NCBI GenBank assembly: GCA_963744935.1
Contig: CAVUVM010000003.1
Coordinates: 124,001-188,000, forward strand
Origin: Bog-473 sp963744935
GTDB lineage: Bacteria; Actinomycetota; Acidimicrobiia; Acidimicrobiales; RAAP-2
Direction: 5' to 3'
Length of the DNA: 64,000 nucleotides
Shown: one piece after another, positions 1 through 9,400 of the stretch
Numbering within the stretch: position 1 is the first letter of the stretch
Layout of the letters: each line of letters opens with the position of its first letter
Notes under the pieces: generated by a model
What the model was told of the DNA's origin: nothing
Databases searched by the model: none
What the model saw: the letters and a program-made list of their open reading frames with translations, nothing else
Program-made: the position numbers and the translations under genes

Positions 1-2850
1 ACCGTCGGCTATAACGTCGACTCGTTCGGACATGCCGGGACGCTGCCCCAGCTGCTGGCCGCGTCCGGTCTCACCGCGTACGTCTTCATGCGACCCGGCC
101 CCGCTGAGAAAGAGCTTCCCGCGCCGGTCTTCCGCTGGCGGGGCCTCGACGGGACCTCGCTCCCCGCCTATCGCATCCCGTACGACTACGGCACCGAAGG
201 CGCCTTCGAGGACAAGCTCATCCGCGCCCGCGCTGACGCGCTGCTCGAGGAGGGCGCGACACTCGGCGTCCCCCTCATGGCGTTCTTCGGCGTCGGTGAC
301 CACGGGGGCGGTCCCACCCGGCTGGCCCTGCGGACGATCGATGCGCTCTCAGCCGAGTCCGAGGGCGCGGTCGCCTTCGGGGATCCGGCGACGTACTTCC
401 GTGCGCTCGAGAAGGCGACGACCGATCAGCACGGTGAGGGTGAGGGGCATGGCGAGGCCGACCTGAGCGAGGTCACCGGCGAACTGCAGTGGCATGCAGT
501 TGGTTGCTACTCGGTTCGGGCTGGTCTCAAGCGAGCCAACGCCAGTGCCGAGGACGCGCTCGGGACGGCCGAGACGCTCAATCAGATGTGCCGGCTGCTC
601 ACGGGCGAGGCGCCAGACGAGCGACGCGAGCTGGCCGAGGCCTGGCGTGGTGTCCTGTTCGCCCAGTTCCACGACGCGCTCGGCGGGACGTGCACGGACA
701 GCGCGAACGACGCCGTCGAAGCGCTCCTCGTCTCGGCGCGCTCGCGCGCAGAGCGCGTCGCCGTGCGCGCCGCCCACCGAGTCGCCGAACACGTCGACAC
801 GTGGGTCGACGGTGCCGAGACGGCCGAGGGAATCGAGAGCGCCATCAGCGGCCTGCCCGTACCACTAATGGTGTTCAATCCGCACTCATGGCCGGCGACC
901 GGCACCGTGACGCTCGCCCACCCTCTGTCCGTTGCCACGCAGAGCGGGGGCCGCCGGACGAGGATCCAGCAGGTCGCGTCGGGGGAGGCAACGTACAGCC
1001 CGACCCGAAGCCTCATGCGGGTGTCGGCCCCGGCCTTCGGGTACCGCCGCTATTGGTTGCACGTGTCGGCACCCGACGGTGCAGAGCCGGAGACCGAGGC
1101 GGTGAGAGTGGAAGAGGACGGCACGCTCGCCAACGGCCTGCTGCGGGTCCACATCGACCCCGACACGGGACGGCTCGCCCGCGTGACGACGACCGGTGAT
1201 GGCGCCGGACTCGCCGCGGACTCCGACCTTCTCGCCGGGGAGATCCGTCCCGTGGCCGTCGATGACGACAGCGACACGTGGTCCCACGGGATCGCCCGCT
1301 ACGACGGTGCTGCGGAGGAAGGGCGCCTGCTCTCCTTCGAGGTGACCGAGCGTGGCCCGGTCCGCGCCACCGTCCGCAGCACGTGGTCCTTCGGGGACGG
1401 GCCCACGACAGCGTCCCAGGAGGTCTCTCTCTACGAGGGCGAGCCCTTCGTCGAGGTCCGCCTCGCCGTCGAGTGGCACGAACGCCACCGTGTGCTCAAG
1501 CTCGTCGTCCCGACGGCCGTCACCGACCCACTGAGCACTGCCGGCGCCCCCTACGGCTCGGTCGCTCGTCCTTGGTCGGATCACGAGGAGCCCATGGTGC
1601 ACTGGGTGGACCTGTCCGAGGCTGACGGCGAGTGGGGACTGGCCTGCACCGCGGACGCCGCCGGCGGCTACGACGCCCGCGGCAGCACGCTCCGCCTTAC
1701 CGTCCTGCGCAGCCCGCGCGTGGCCGACCACGGGAGGGGGTGGGGAGCCGACGACCCGGTCGGCTACCCCTGTACCGACCAGGGTCATCACACAGCCCGC
1801 TACCGCTTCACACCACACCACGGCCCTGCCGAGGCAGCCGGGGTACCCCGCCTCGCCGCGGCTCAGCGCGTCGAGCTCCCCGTCGTGCTCGATACGTGGC
1901 ACCGTGGCGAGCTGGGGCCCGAAGCGTCCGCCTTGGAAGTGGACGGTCCGGGCGTGATCGCTCCTGCACTCAAGCCGGCAGAAGACGGCGGCGGCACTGT
2001 TCTGCGCCTCTGGGAGACCGCGGGTACGTCGGCTCCGGTGCGCGTCGCACGGGGCGACCGTGTCTGGCACGACGAGCTCCACCCCCACGAGGTGCGCACG
2101 CTCTTTCTCCCAGCCGACGATCCGGCCCGGGCGCGAGTGATCAGCGTCACTGAGCTCGACGTGCCGGACCGAGCACCGGGAACCGAACTGACCGGTCTCT
2201 TCGATCGGCGGCCCGAGCTGGCGGTCCTCGCGGAGCCGATCGAGGAGGCGCTGAGCCTCTTGTGTCAGACGGCGGACGGCGGCGGCACGATCTATGTGGG
2301 CGGCAACGGCGGGAGCTCCGCCGACGCGGAGCACATCGTCGGCGAGCTGATGAAGGGTATGGAGCACCGCCGCCCCCTGTCCCCGTCCGCGCGGGCCGCC
2401 CTGCGGCGGGCGGTTCCGAGCGGCCAGGGCGACCACGTCGCGTCCATGGCCGACTACTTGGCCGAGCACGTCGAAGGTGCCGTGCGGGCCGTCTGCCTCA
2501 CCAGCCAGACCGGACTCCTCTCCGCGGTGGCCAACGACACCGCGGGCGACATGGGCCTGGCTCAGCAGGTGCACGGTTACGGCCTCCCCGGCGATGTCTT
2601 TTGGGCGCTGTCCACTTCGGGTACCTCGCGCAACGTCGTCCTGGCCGCCCTCGCGGCGCGGGCCGCGGGCATGCGCGTCGTGGCCTTCACCGGTCAGGGC
2701 GGCGGGCAGTTGGCCGGTCTGGCCGACGCCTGGGTGGGAGTGCCCGCCACGGATGTGGCTCGGGTGCAGGAGCTCCACCAGCCGATTTATCACGCGCTCT
2801 GCGCCGCCATCGAGGAACGCTCCTGGCCGGCGTGCGACGTTGGTCCCTAG
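1..2850 (+). CDS. GH38 alpha-mannosidase fused to a C-terminal SIS (phosphoheptose-isomerase-like) domain, 5' end missing
   Basis: The reading frame is open from base 1, so the N-terminus lies outside the window; 949 codons are present. The first residues contain VDSFGHAG, which matches the GH38 block holding the catalytic Asp nucleophile, and GVGDHGGGPT (about residue 98) is another hallmark of bacterial alpha-mannosidases. A long GH38 beta-sandwich region follows. From about residue 740 the protein changes to a SIS domain with GGNGGSSADAEHIVGEL, LSTSGTSRNV and a closing ELHQPIYHAL segment, as in sedoheptulose-7-phosphate isomerases (GmhA). The mannosidase part should hydrolyse terminal alpha-mannosides. 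The SIS part should bind or isomerise a phosphosugar. The frame runs through the junction without a stop, so the fusion is seen directly. It lies convergent to uvrB, 21 bases away. Confidence 0.85.
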   Translation, partial: TVGYNVDSFGHAGTLPQLLAASGLTAYVFMRPGPAEKELPAPVFRWRGLDGTSLPAYRIPYDYGTEGAFEDKLIRARADALLEEGATLGVPLMAFFGVGDHGGGPTRLALRTIDALSAESEGAVAFGDPATYFRALEKATTDQHGEGEGHGEADLSEVTGELQWHAVGCYSVRAGLKRANASAEDALGTAETLNQMCRLLTGEAPDERRELAEAWRGVLFAQFHDALGGTCTDSANDAVEALLVSARSRAERVAVRAAHRVAEHVDTWVDGAETAEGIESAISGLPVPLMVFNPHSWPATGTVTLAHPLSVATQSGGRRTRIQQVASGEATYSPTRSLMRVSAPAFGYRRYWLHVSAPDGAEPETEAVRVEEDGTLANGLLRVHIDPDTGRLARVTTTGDGAGLAADSDLLAGEIRPVAVDDDSDTWSHGIARYDGAAEEGRLLSFEVTERGPVRATVRSTWSFGDGPTTASQEVSLYEGEPFVEVRLAVEWHERHRVLKLVVPTAVTDPLSTAGAPYGSVARPWSDHEEPMVHWVDLSEADGEWGLACTADAAGGYDARGSTLRLTVLRSPRVADHGRGWGADDPVGYPCTDQGHHTARYRFTPHHGPAEAAGVPRLAAAQRVELPVVLDTWHRGELGPEASALEVDGPGVIAPALKPAEDGGGTVLRLWETAGTSAPVRVARGDRVWHDELHPHEVRTLFLPADDPARARVISVTELDVPDRAPGTELTGLFDRRPELAVLAEPIEEALSLLCQTADGGGTIYVGGNGGSSADAEHIVGELMKGMEHRRPLSPSARAALRRAVPSGQGDHVASMADYLAEHVEGAVRAVCLTSQTGLLSAVANDTAGDMGLAQQVHGYGLPGDVFWALSTSGTSRNVVLAALAARAAGMRVVAFTGQGGGQLAGLADAWVGVPATDVARVQELHQPIYHALCAAIEERSWPACDVGP

Positions 2851-2871
2851 GCGCTCCGGCGCAGTGTCGGG

Positions 2872-4911
2872 TCAGCCCGGGATGGCGGAGCGCAGCTCGG
2901 AAATCTCGTCGCGCAGCAGGGCCGCCTCCTCGTAGCGCAGCTCGGCCGCGGCGGCCTTCATCTCGGACTCGAGCTGGCCGATCAGCTCCATCGCCTCGGC
3001 CGGCGTCGACGCGTCACCGTCGGCGAGGAGCGCAGGCCGGCGGTTGCCCCGCACGGCGGCGTTCTTGCGGACCTCGGCCCGGCTGCGGCCGGCCTTGGCC
3101 ACGCCGCCGCTGGACCCGCGCAGGCGCTCGAGGATGTCGGTCACCGACTTGCGGATGGTCTGGGGGTCGATCCCGTGCTCGAGGTTGTAGGCGATCTGCC
3201 GCTCGCGCCGGCGCTGGGTGACCGATACCGCCTCGCGCATGGAGTCGGTCACCGTGTCGGCGTAGAGCACCACCAGGCCGTCGACGTTGCGGGCGGCGCG
3301 GCCCATGGTCTGGATGAGCGAGGAGGCCGAGCGCAGGAAGCCCTCCTTGTCGGCGTCGAGGATGGCAACCAGCGCCACCTCGGGCAGGTCCAGGCCCTCG
3401 CGCAGGAGGTTGATGCCGACGAGCACGTCGATGCTGCCGAGCCTCAGCTCGCGCAGGATCTCGATCCGCGTGATGGTGTCGATGTCCGAGTGCAGGTACT
3501 GGACCCGGACTCCGGCGTCGGCCAGGTAGTCCGTCAGGTCCTCGGCCATCTTCTTGGTCAGTGTGGTCACCAGGACCCGCCCGCCCGCTGCGACCGTCGT
3601 CCCGATGCGGGCCAGCAGATCGTCGACCTGCCCCTTCGTCGGCATGACCGTGACCTCGGGGTCGACCAGCCCGGTTGGCCGGATCACCTGCTCGACGACC
3701 TGAGCCGAATGCTCGAGCTCGAACGAGCTGGGCGTGGCCGAGACGAACACGCACTGGGGGACGCGCTCGATGAACTCGTCGAAACGGAGCGGGCGGTTGT
3801 CCTTGGCCGAGGGCAGGCGGAACCCGTGCTCGACGAGCACGTCCTTGCGCGAGCGGTCACCCGCGTACTGCCCGTGCAGCTGCGGGACCGCCACATGGCT
3901 CTCGTCGATGACACAGAGGTAGTCCTTCGGGAAGAAGTCGAGGAGGGTATACGGCGTCTCCCCCGGTGCCCGGCCGTCGAGGTGGCGGCTGTAATTCTCG
4001 ACGCCCGAGCACACGCCCGTCTCGGCCAGCATCTCGAGGTCGTGCTCGGTCCGCACCCGCAGGCGCTGCGCCTCGAGCAGCTTGCCCTCGCTTTCGAACT
4101 CCTGCAGGCGCTCGCGCAGTTCGACCTCGATGGTGCCGACCGCGCGCTGGATGATCTCATCGCCGGTGACGTAATGCGTCGCCGCATAGACGGCGATGTC
4201 CTCCATCTCCTCGCCCATCTCACCGGTCAGGACGTCGAAGGGGACGATGCGCTCGACGGTGTCGCCGAACATCTCGACCCGCAACGCCGCCTCCTCGTAG
4301 GCCGGGTGGATCTCCACCGTGTCGCCGCGGGCCCGGAAGGTGCCCCGGACGAGGTTGACGTCGTTGCGGGCGTACTGGAGGTCGACGAGACGGCGCAGCA
4401 CGTCGCGCTGGTCGAGCTGCTGCCCCACCGCGAGCCCGAGGATCCGGTCGCGGTACTCCTCGGGCGAGCCCAACCCGTAGATGCACGACACCGACGCCAC
4501 GACGATGACGTCCTTGCGCATCAGCAGCGACGAGGTCGTGGCGTGGCGGAGCCGATCGATCTCGTCGTTGATGGACGAGTCCTTCTCAATGTAGGTGTCC
4601 GTCGTCGGCAGGTACGCCTCGGGCTGGTAGTAGTCGTAGTAGGAGACGAAGAACTCGACCCGGTTCTTCGGGAAGAGCTCACGGAGCTCCGACGAGAGCT
4701 GGGCGGCCAGCGACTTGTTCGGCTCGATGATGAGCGTGGGCCTCTGGACCTGCTCGACCATCCAGGCGATGGTGGCCGTCTTGCCCGAACCGGTGATGCC
4801 TTGGAGCGTCTGGTAGCGGTCGCCGCGGCGGACACCCTGGGCCAGCGCCGCGATCGCCTGCGGCTGGTCCCCCGAGGGTTGAAAGGGCGAGACGACCTCG
4901 AATTCGGGCAT
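2872..4911 (-). CDS. uvrB: UvrB, excinuclease ABC subunit B
   Basis: This is the damage-verification helicase of nucleotide excision repair. It is loaded by UvrA, opens DNA at the lesion and recruits UvrC. The 679-residue length is normal for the family. The Walker A motif GITGSGKT is at 38-45. The damage-probing beta-hairpin YYDYYQPEAYLP is at 91-102. The UVR motif that contacts UvrC forms the last 40 residues. The start MPEFEVVSPFQPSGDQPQAI is typical. It lies downstream of coaE on the same strand (33-base gap), as in other actinobacteria. No defect is visible. Confidence 0.97.
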   Translation of the reverse strand: MPEFEVVSPFQPSGDQPQAIAALAQGVRRGDRYQTLQGITGSGKTATIAWMVEQVQRPTLIIEPNKSLAAQLSSELRELFPKNRVEFFVSYYDYYQPEAYLPTTDTYIEKDSSINDEIDRLRHATTSSLLMRKDVIVVASVSCIYGLGSPEEYRDRILGLAVGQQLDQRDVLRRLVDLQYARNDVNLVRGTFRARGDTVEIHPAYEEAALRVEMFGDTVERIVPFDVLTGEMGEEMEDIAVYAATHYVTGDEIIQRAVGTIEVELRERLQEFESEGKLLEAQRLRVRTEHDLEMLAETGVCSGVENYSRHLDGRAPGETPYTLLDFFPKDYLCVIDESHVAVPQLHGQYAGDRSRKDVLVEHGFRLPSAKDNRPLRFDEFIERVPQCVFVSATPSSFELEHSAQVVEQVIRPTGLVDPEVTVMPTKGQVDDLLARIGTTVAAGGRVLVTTLTKKMAEDLTDYLADAGVRVQYLHSDIDTITRIEILRELRLGSIDVLVGINLLREGLDLPEVALVAILDADKEGFLRSASSLIQTMGRAARNVDGLVVLYADTVTDSMREAVSVTQRRRERQIAYNLEHGIDPQTIRKSVTDILERLRGSSGGVAKAGRSRAEVRKNAAVRGNRRPALLADGDASTPAEAMELIGQLESEMKAAAAELRYEEAALLRDEISELRSAIPG

Positions 4912-4944
4912 GACCTCCTGAGGCTACCCGTGGGGTGTCACAGC

Positions 4945-5565
4945 TCAGGCCTGCGTGCGGCGCTCCGCGGCGGCGGCCACGAGCCAGTCCCAGAGCGTGG
5001 CCACCTCGGCCTCCAGGCCGGCCCGGTCACCGCAGTTGTCCAGCACGTAGTCCGCCTCCTTGATGCGCTCCTCCCGTGAGATCTGGGCGCGGATGCGGGC
5101 CTCGGCATCGGCACGGTCGAAGCCGCGCTGGGTGAGGAGGCGCTCGAGCGCCACGTCGGTCGGGCAGTCCACGACGACCACCTTGTGCAGCTTGACCGTG
5201 TCGCGGTGCACAGCGGTGAGCAGCGGGATGGCCAGCACGACGATGGCGTCGGTGCCCTCGAAGGCGTCGCGCGCCTCGATCATGGCGAGCCCGATGGCCG
5301 GGTGCGTGATGGCGTTGAGCTCCAGCCGCGTCTTGTCGTCGGCGAAGGCAACGGCGGCCAACGCCTTGCGGTCGATGGTCCCGTCGGACGCGAGGATGCC
5401 CGGGCCGAAGTGGTCGAGCAAGGGCTGGTAGGCGGGGCCGCCCGGCGCGACCACGTCGCGGGCCACCTGGTCGGCGTCGATCAGCACTGCGCCCCGTTCG
5501 ACGAGCAGTTCGGCGACGGTCGACTTCCCCGACCCGATGCCTCCGGTCAGGCCGACTGCGAGCAC
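4945..5565 (-). CDS. coaE: CoaE, dephospho-CoA kinase
   Basis: It phosphorylates the 3'-OH of dephospho-CoA with ATP, the last step of coenzyme A synthesis in the cytosol. The predicted 206 residues begin with VLAVGLTGGIGSGKST, which contains the P-loop. IDADQVARDVV follows, and the ITHP and RQ/DRAD-type lid segments are present. The same reading frame extends far upstream into the methyltransferase gene, so the start must be chosen by context. The GTG at 5563-5565 has GGAG seven bases upstream and gives the standard N-terminus. It overlaps the methyltransferase stop by 19 bases, which suggests translational coupling. No CoaE C-terminal GrpB-type extension (seen in mycobacteria) is present. 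Confidence 0.93.
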   Translation of the reverse strand: MLAVGLTGGIGSGKSTVAELLVERGAVLIDADQVARDVVAPGGPAYQPLLDHFGPGILASDGTIDRKALAAVAFADDKTRLELNAITHPAIGLAMIEARDAFEGTDAIVVLAIPLLTAVHRDTVKLHKVVVVDCPTDVALERLLTQRGFDRADAEARIRAQISREERIKEADYVLDNCGDRAGLEAEVATLWDWLVAAAAERRTQA

Positions 5566-6378
5566 GAGTGGGCTCCGTCCCGCAGGGGCTTGCGGGCAAC
5601 GGCCAGCAGGACGAGCGTGGTGTCGTCGGGGTCCTCGGTGACAAACCAGTCGTCGGCGGTGATGCCGGTGACGCCACCCGTGTCGTTGCGCGCCACCAGC
5701 TTGTAGGCCAGCGGGAGCAGGCGCGTGTACGTCCAGACGTACCACTGGTACGGCATGCGGTGCCGCAGGTCGAACACGTCGAAGCGGAGCAGCTTGGCCG
5801 CCTTGAGGCGGCGCGCCTCGAAGTCGGCCTTCACGTGGGGCACGGCATCGACGCCGCCGAGCCAGACGTCGCCGAAGTGTCGCTCGAGCATCGCCGCGCA
5901 GCTCGGCCCGGTCGAAGAGATGGAGATGGAACGGGTTCTCGAAGTCAGCCGGCTTGTTCGGCGTCAGGATGCACACGAGCCCGTCGTCCTTGACGACCCG
6001 GGCCAGCTCGGAGACGTGAGGCTCGGGGTCGGTGAAGTGTTCGATGAGGTGTGACGAGCAGGCGCCGTCAAAGCTCTGCGCCAAGAAGGCCAGGCCCAGT
6101 GCGTTCATCTGGGCCACGTGCAGCCCGTCAGGCCCGTAGTGGGATGAGGCCGTGGCAACCGCGTCGCCCGAGTAGTCCACTCCGACCACTGCGCGCCCGG
6201 GGTCCAAGAAGCGCGCCGACTCAAAACCCTGGCCGCAGCCCACGTCGAGGATGCGCCCACCTCCGATGCGATCGAGAACGGCGCGGTAGCCCGCCTCGTG
6301 GAGCGCGAGCAACGAGTCCGGTGTCACCCCCTGCTGCGGGCGTTCACCCGTCAGCCGGGTCCTCGAACTGATGGCCAC
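5547..6378 (-). CDS. SAM-dependent class I methyltransferase, frame broken once
   Basis: The N-terminal half (start ATG at 6378) has the SAM-binding motif ILDVGCGQGFESARF, the acidic VVGVDYSG strand and the HLIEHF post-motif, typical of Methyltransf_11-type enzymes. At about 5888-5900, after the segment LHLFDRAELR, the frame shifts. The C-terminal half continues in the next frame from MLERHFGDVWLGGV to a TGA at 5547. Removing one inserted base from the GCGGCGATG stretch gives a continuous 276-residue protein (ELRAMLERHF). The substrate is unknown. In size and domain it resembles methyltransferases of glycan or lipid loci, and it is divergent from the AftD-like gene by 84 bases. The break is probably a sequence error. 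Confidence 0.75.
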
Positions 6379-6462
6379 GGCGCTCCCTTCGGTGACACCT
6401 TAGTGACACGCCGCGGGGGCGCTGCCTGCTTACACTACCCGGCGACCCCACCTGATCTCTTG

Positions 6463-9400
6463 ATGCTCAACTCACTCACCGCGAGACTTGGTCGGCACGC
6501 TGCGTCCGGACGGCACACCGCGCAGGCCTCGACCATCTCGATACCAAACAGCGAACGTCGTTGGACCGTCGGCGGGGTCGTCGTGCTCGCCGCCCTGGCC
6601 TATGTCCCCATGTTCGCGGTGCGACCGGGTGTCATCACGGCGAACACCAAGCCGTATCTGTACCTCGACCCGACAAAATTCCTGAGCCAGGTCGCTTTCC
6701 TGTGGAACCCCACGGTCGCCCTGGGAACGGTGACCCACGAGTACATCGGCTACCTCTTGCCGATGGGGCCCTTCTTCGCCCTGACCTACGTGCTGCACGT
6801 CCCGACCTGGATCGCGCAGCGGTTCTGGCTCGGCTCCATCCTCTTCGTCGCCGGCGTCGGCATCCTCTACCTCTGCCGCACGATGCGGCTCCGCGGGCCG
6901 GGCCCGGTGGTCGCCGCGCTGGCGTACATGCTGTCGCCGTACTTCTTGCAGTACGCCAGCCGGATCTCGGTGATCCTGCTGCCCTGGTCCGGGCTGCCCT
7001 TCATGTTGGCCTTCACCATCCTGGCCCTGCGGCGAGGCGGGTGGCGCTGGCCGGCACTGTTCGCGCTCACCGTCGCGCTGGTCAGCGGGATCAACGCGAC
7101 CGCCATCATCTACGTGGGCGTCGCACCCGTCCTCTGGCTGATCTTCGCAGTGGCCGTCCTGCGCGAGGCGACGTGGCGGCAAGCGATCGACGCGGCGCTG
7201 CGCATCGCCATCCTCACCCTGGGCGCGTGCCTGTGGTGGATGGCAGGACTGTTCGTCGAGGCCGCCTACGGCGTCAACGTCCTCAAGTACACCGAGACAG
7301 TCCCGTCCACCTCGGCCACCTCGAGCCCGTCGGAGGTCATCCGCGGCATCGGGTACTGGTACTTCTACGGCGGCGACAGCCTCGGCCCCTGGAACAACTC
7401 GGCCGCCCGCTACACCCAGAGCCTCGTCCTGCTCGCCACCTCCTACGCCGTCCCCTTCTTCTCGGTGCTGGCGGCCGCCTTCGTGCGCTGGCGGGAACGG
7501 GCCTTCTTCATCGTCCTGATCTTCGTCGGCCTGATCCTCTCCGTCGGGCCCTTCCCCTTCAGCAACCCGACCACGATCGGGCGGCTCTTCAAGTCCTTCA
7601 TGACCAACACGACGGCCGGCCTGGCCCTGCGCTCGACGGACCGGGCCACGCCCCTCGTGCTCCTCGGCCTCGTCATGCTGCTCGGCGCCGGCGTCACGGC
7701 GCTCTGGGAGCGCATCACGGTCCTCGGGCTCATCTCCGCCTTCTTGCTGGCGTGCCTCGTCGTCGCCAACAACCCCTCGATCTTCAACGGCGACATGATC
7801 CCCAACTACTTGTCGATCCCCGCCGCGCTCCCCTCCTACGAGATGCAGGCGATCAACCACCTCAACAACACGCACCAAGGGACCCGCGTGTTGGCCATCC
7901 CGGGCGACAACTTCGCGTCCTATCGCTGGGGCGATCCGCTCGACACCCCACAGCCCGCGTACCTCACCAGGGACTTCGTTACCCGCGAGCAGCAGGTCAT
8001 GGGCTCCATCGCCACGGCCGACACCCTCTACGCGTTCGACGACCCCATACAGGAGGACACCGAGAACTGGAACGCACTCGCGCCGATGGCCCGCCTGATG
8101 AGCGCGGGCGACGTCATGGTGGAGTACGACCAGCGCTACGAGCACTACGGCGTGCCCCAACCGCAACTGATCGCGCTCCAGTTGCTGCACACCCCGAGCG
8201 GCCTCAGCGACCCCGTGTCCTTCGGAGCGCCGAGGCCCAACGTCTCGGCCGTATCCACCCTGAACGAACAAGATCTCAGCGCGCCGGCCACCATCACATG
8301 GCCCAGCCCGGTCGTCACCTACACCGTCAACAACCCGCGCCCGATGGTCCGCGGCGAGTCGGACCAGGGAGCCATGATCATCTCGGGGGACGCCGTCGGG
8401 ATGAACAACCTCGCCGGGCTCGGGCTGCTCAACACGTCGAGCGCGCTGTACTACTCGGGGACGTTGGACACGGACCCGAGCCTCATGAAGAACCTGGCCG
8501 CACAAGGCGCCCAACTGGTGGTCACCGACACCAATCGCAAGCAGGCGTTCCGCTGGAACACATTGAACGCCAACACCGGCGCTACGGAGACGCCGGACGA
8601 GAACCCGGCAAAGACGGACCTGAGTGACAGTCCCGTCGAGCTCTTCCCCGGCACGTCCATCAACTCCAAGACGTACGCCAGCTACGTCGGCGCCGTGAAC
8701 GTGACGGCCAGCAGCTACGGCAACCCTGTCTCCTTCACGCCGGAGAACCGTGCCTACAGCGCGATCGACAACAACCTCGACACCTCGTGGAACACCGGCA
8801 CGTTCGTGTCGAACCCCACGGGCCAGTGGTGGCAGGTGCGGTTCTCCGACCCGGTCACGACGAACCACATCGGCCTCGTCCAGGTGCAGCGGGGCGACCG
8901 CACGCGCTTCATCTCGAAGGTCACGCTGAGCTTCGACGGCAAGGCGCCCGAGACCGTCGACCTCGGCAAGTCCTCCTACGGGCCCGCGGGCCAGCAGGTC
9001 ACCTTCCCGACGACCTCGTTCCACACCCTGCGCATCACCATCGACGCGACGACCAACGACACGCAGCCTCCACCCGACGCCACGGCCGTCGGCTTCGCCG
9101 AGGTCGAGATCCCCGGCGTGCACGTCCAAGAGGTCATCTTGATGCCGACCGATCTGACCTCGGCTCTCGGCGCCGCATCGGCATCGGACCGGCTGACCTA
9201 CGTGATGACGCGGCTCCGTACCTCGCCGTATCCGACCCGGAGCGATCCCGAGACCACCATCACCCGGGAGTTCCAGCTCCCCACCGCCCGCACCTTCACG
9301 ATCTCGGGCAGCGCCAGCCTCTCCTCACTGCTCCCCGACGACGAGATCGACAAGCTGGTGGGACGAACGCCGACCCCGGCGGACGGCTACGTCTCGGCCT

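Noticed and set aside
3175..5079. A 634-codon open frame opposite uvrB
   Set aside because: Shadow of the GC-rich uvrB codons; no protein-like motifs and complete overlap with a certain gene.
6472..9129. An 885-codon open frame opposite the AftD-like gene
   Set aside because: Composition is Arg/Gly/Asp-rich noise typical of the antisense of high-GC genes, with no hydrophobic core.
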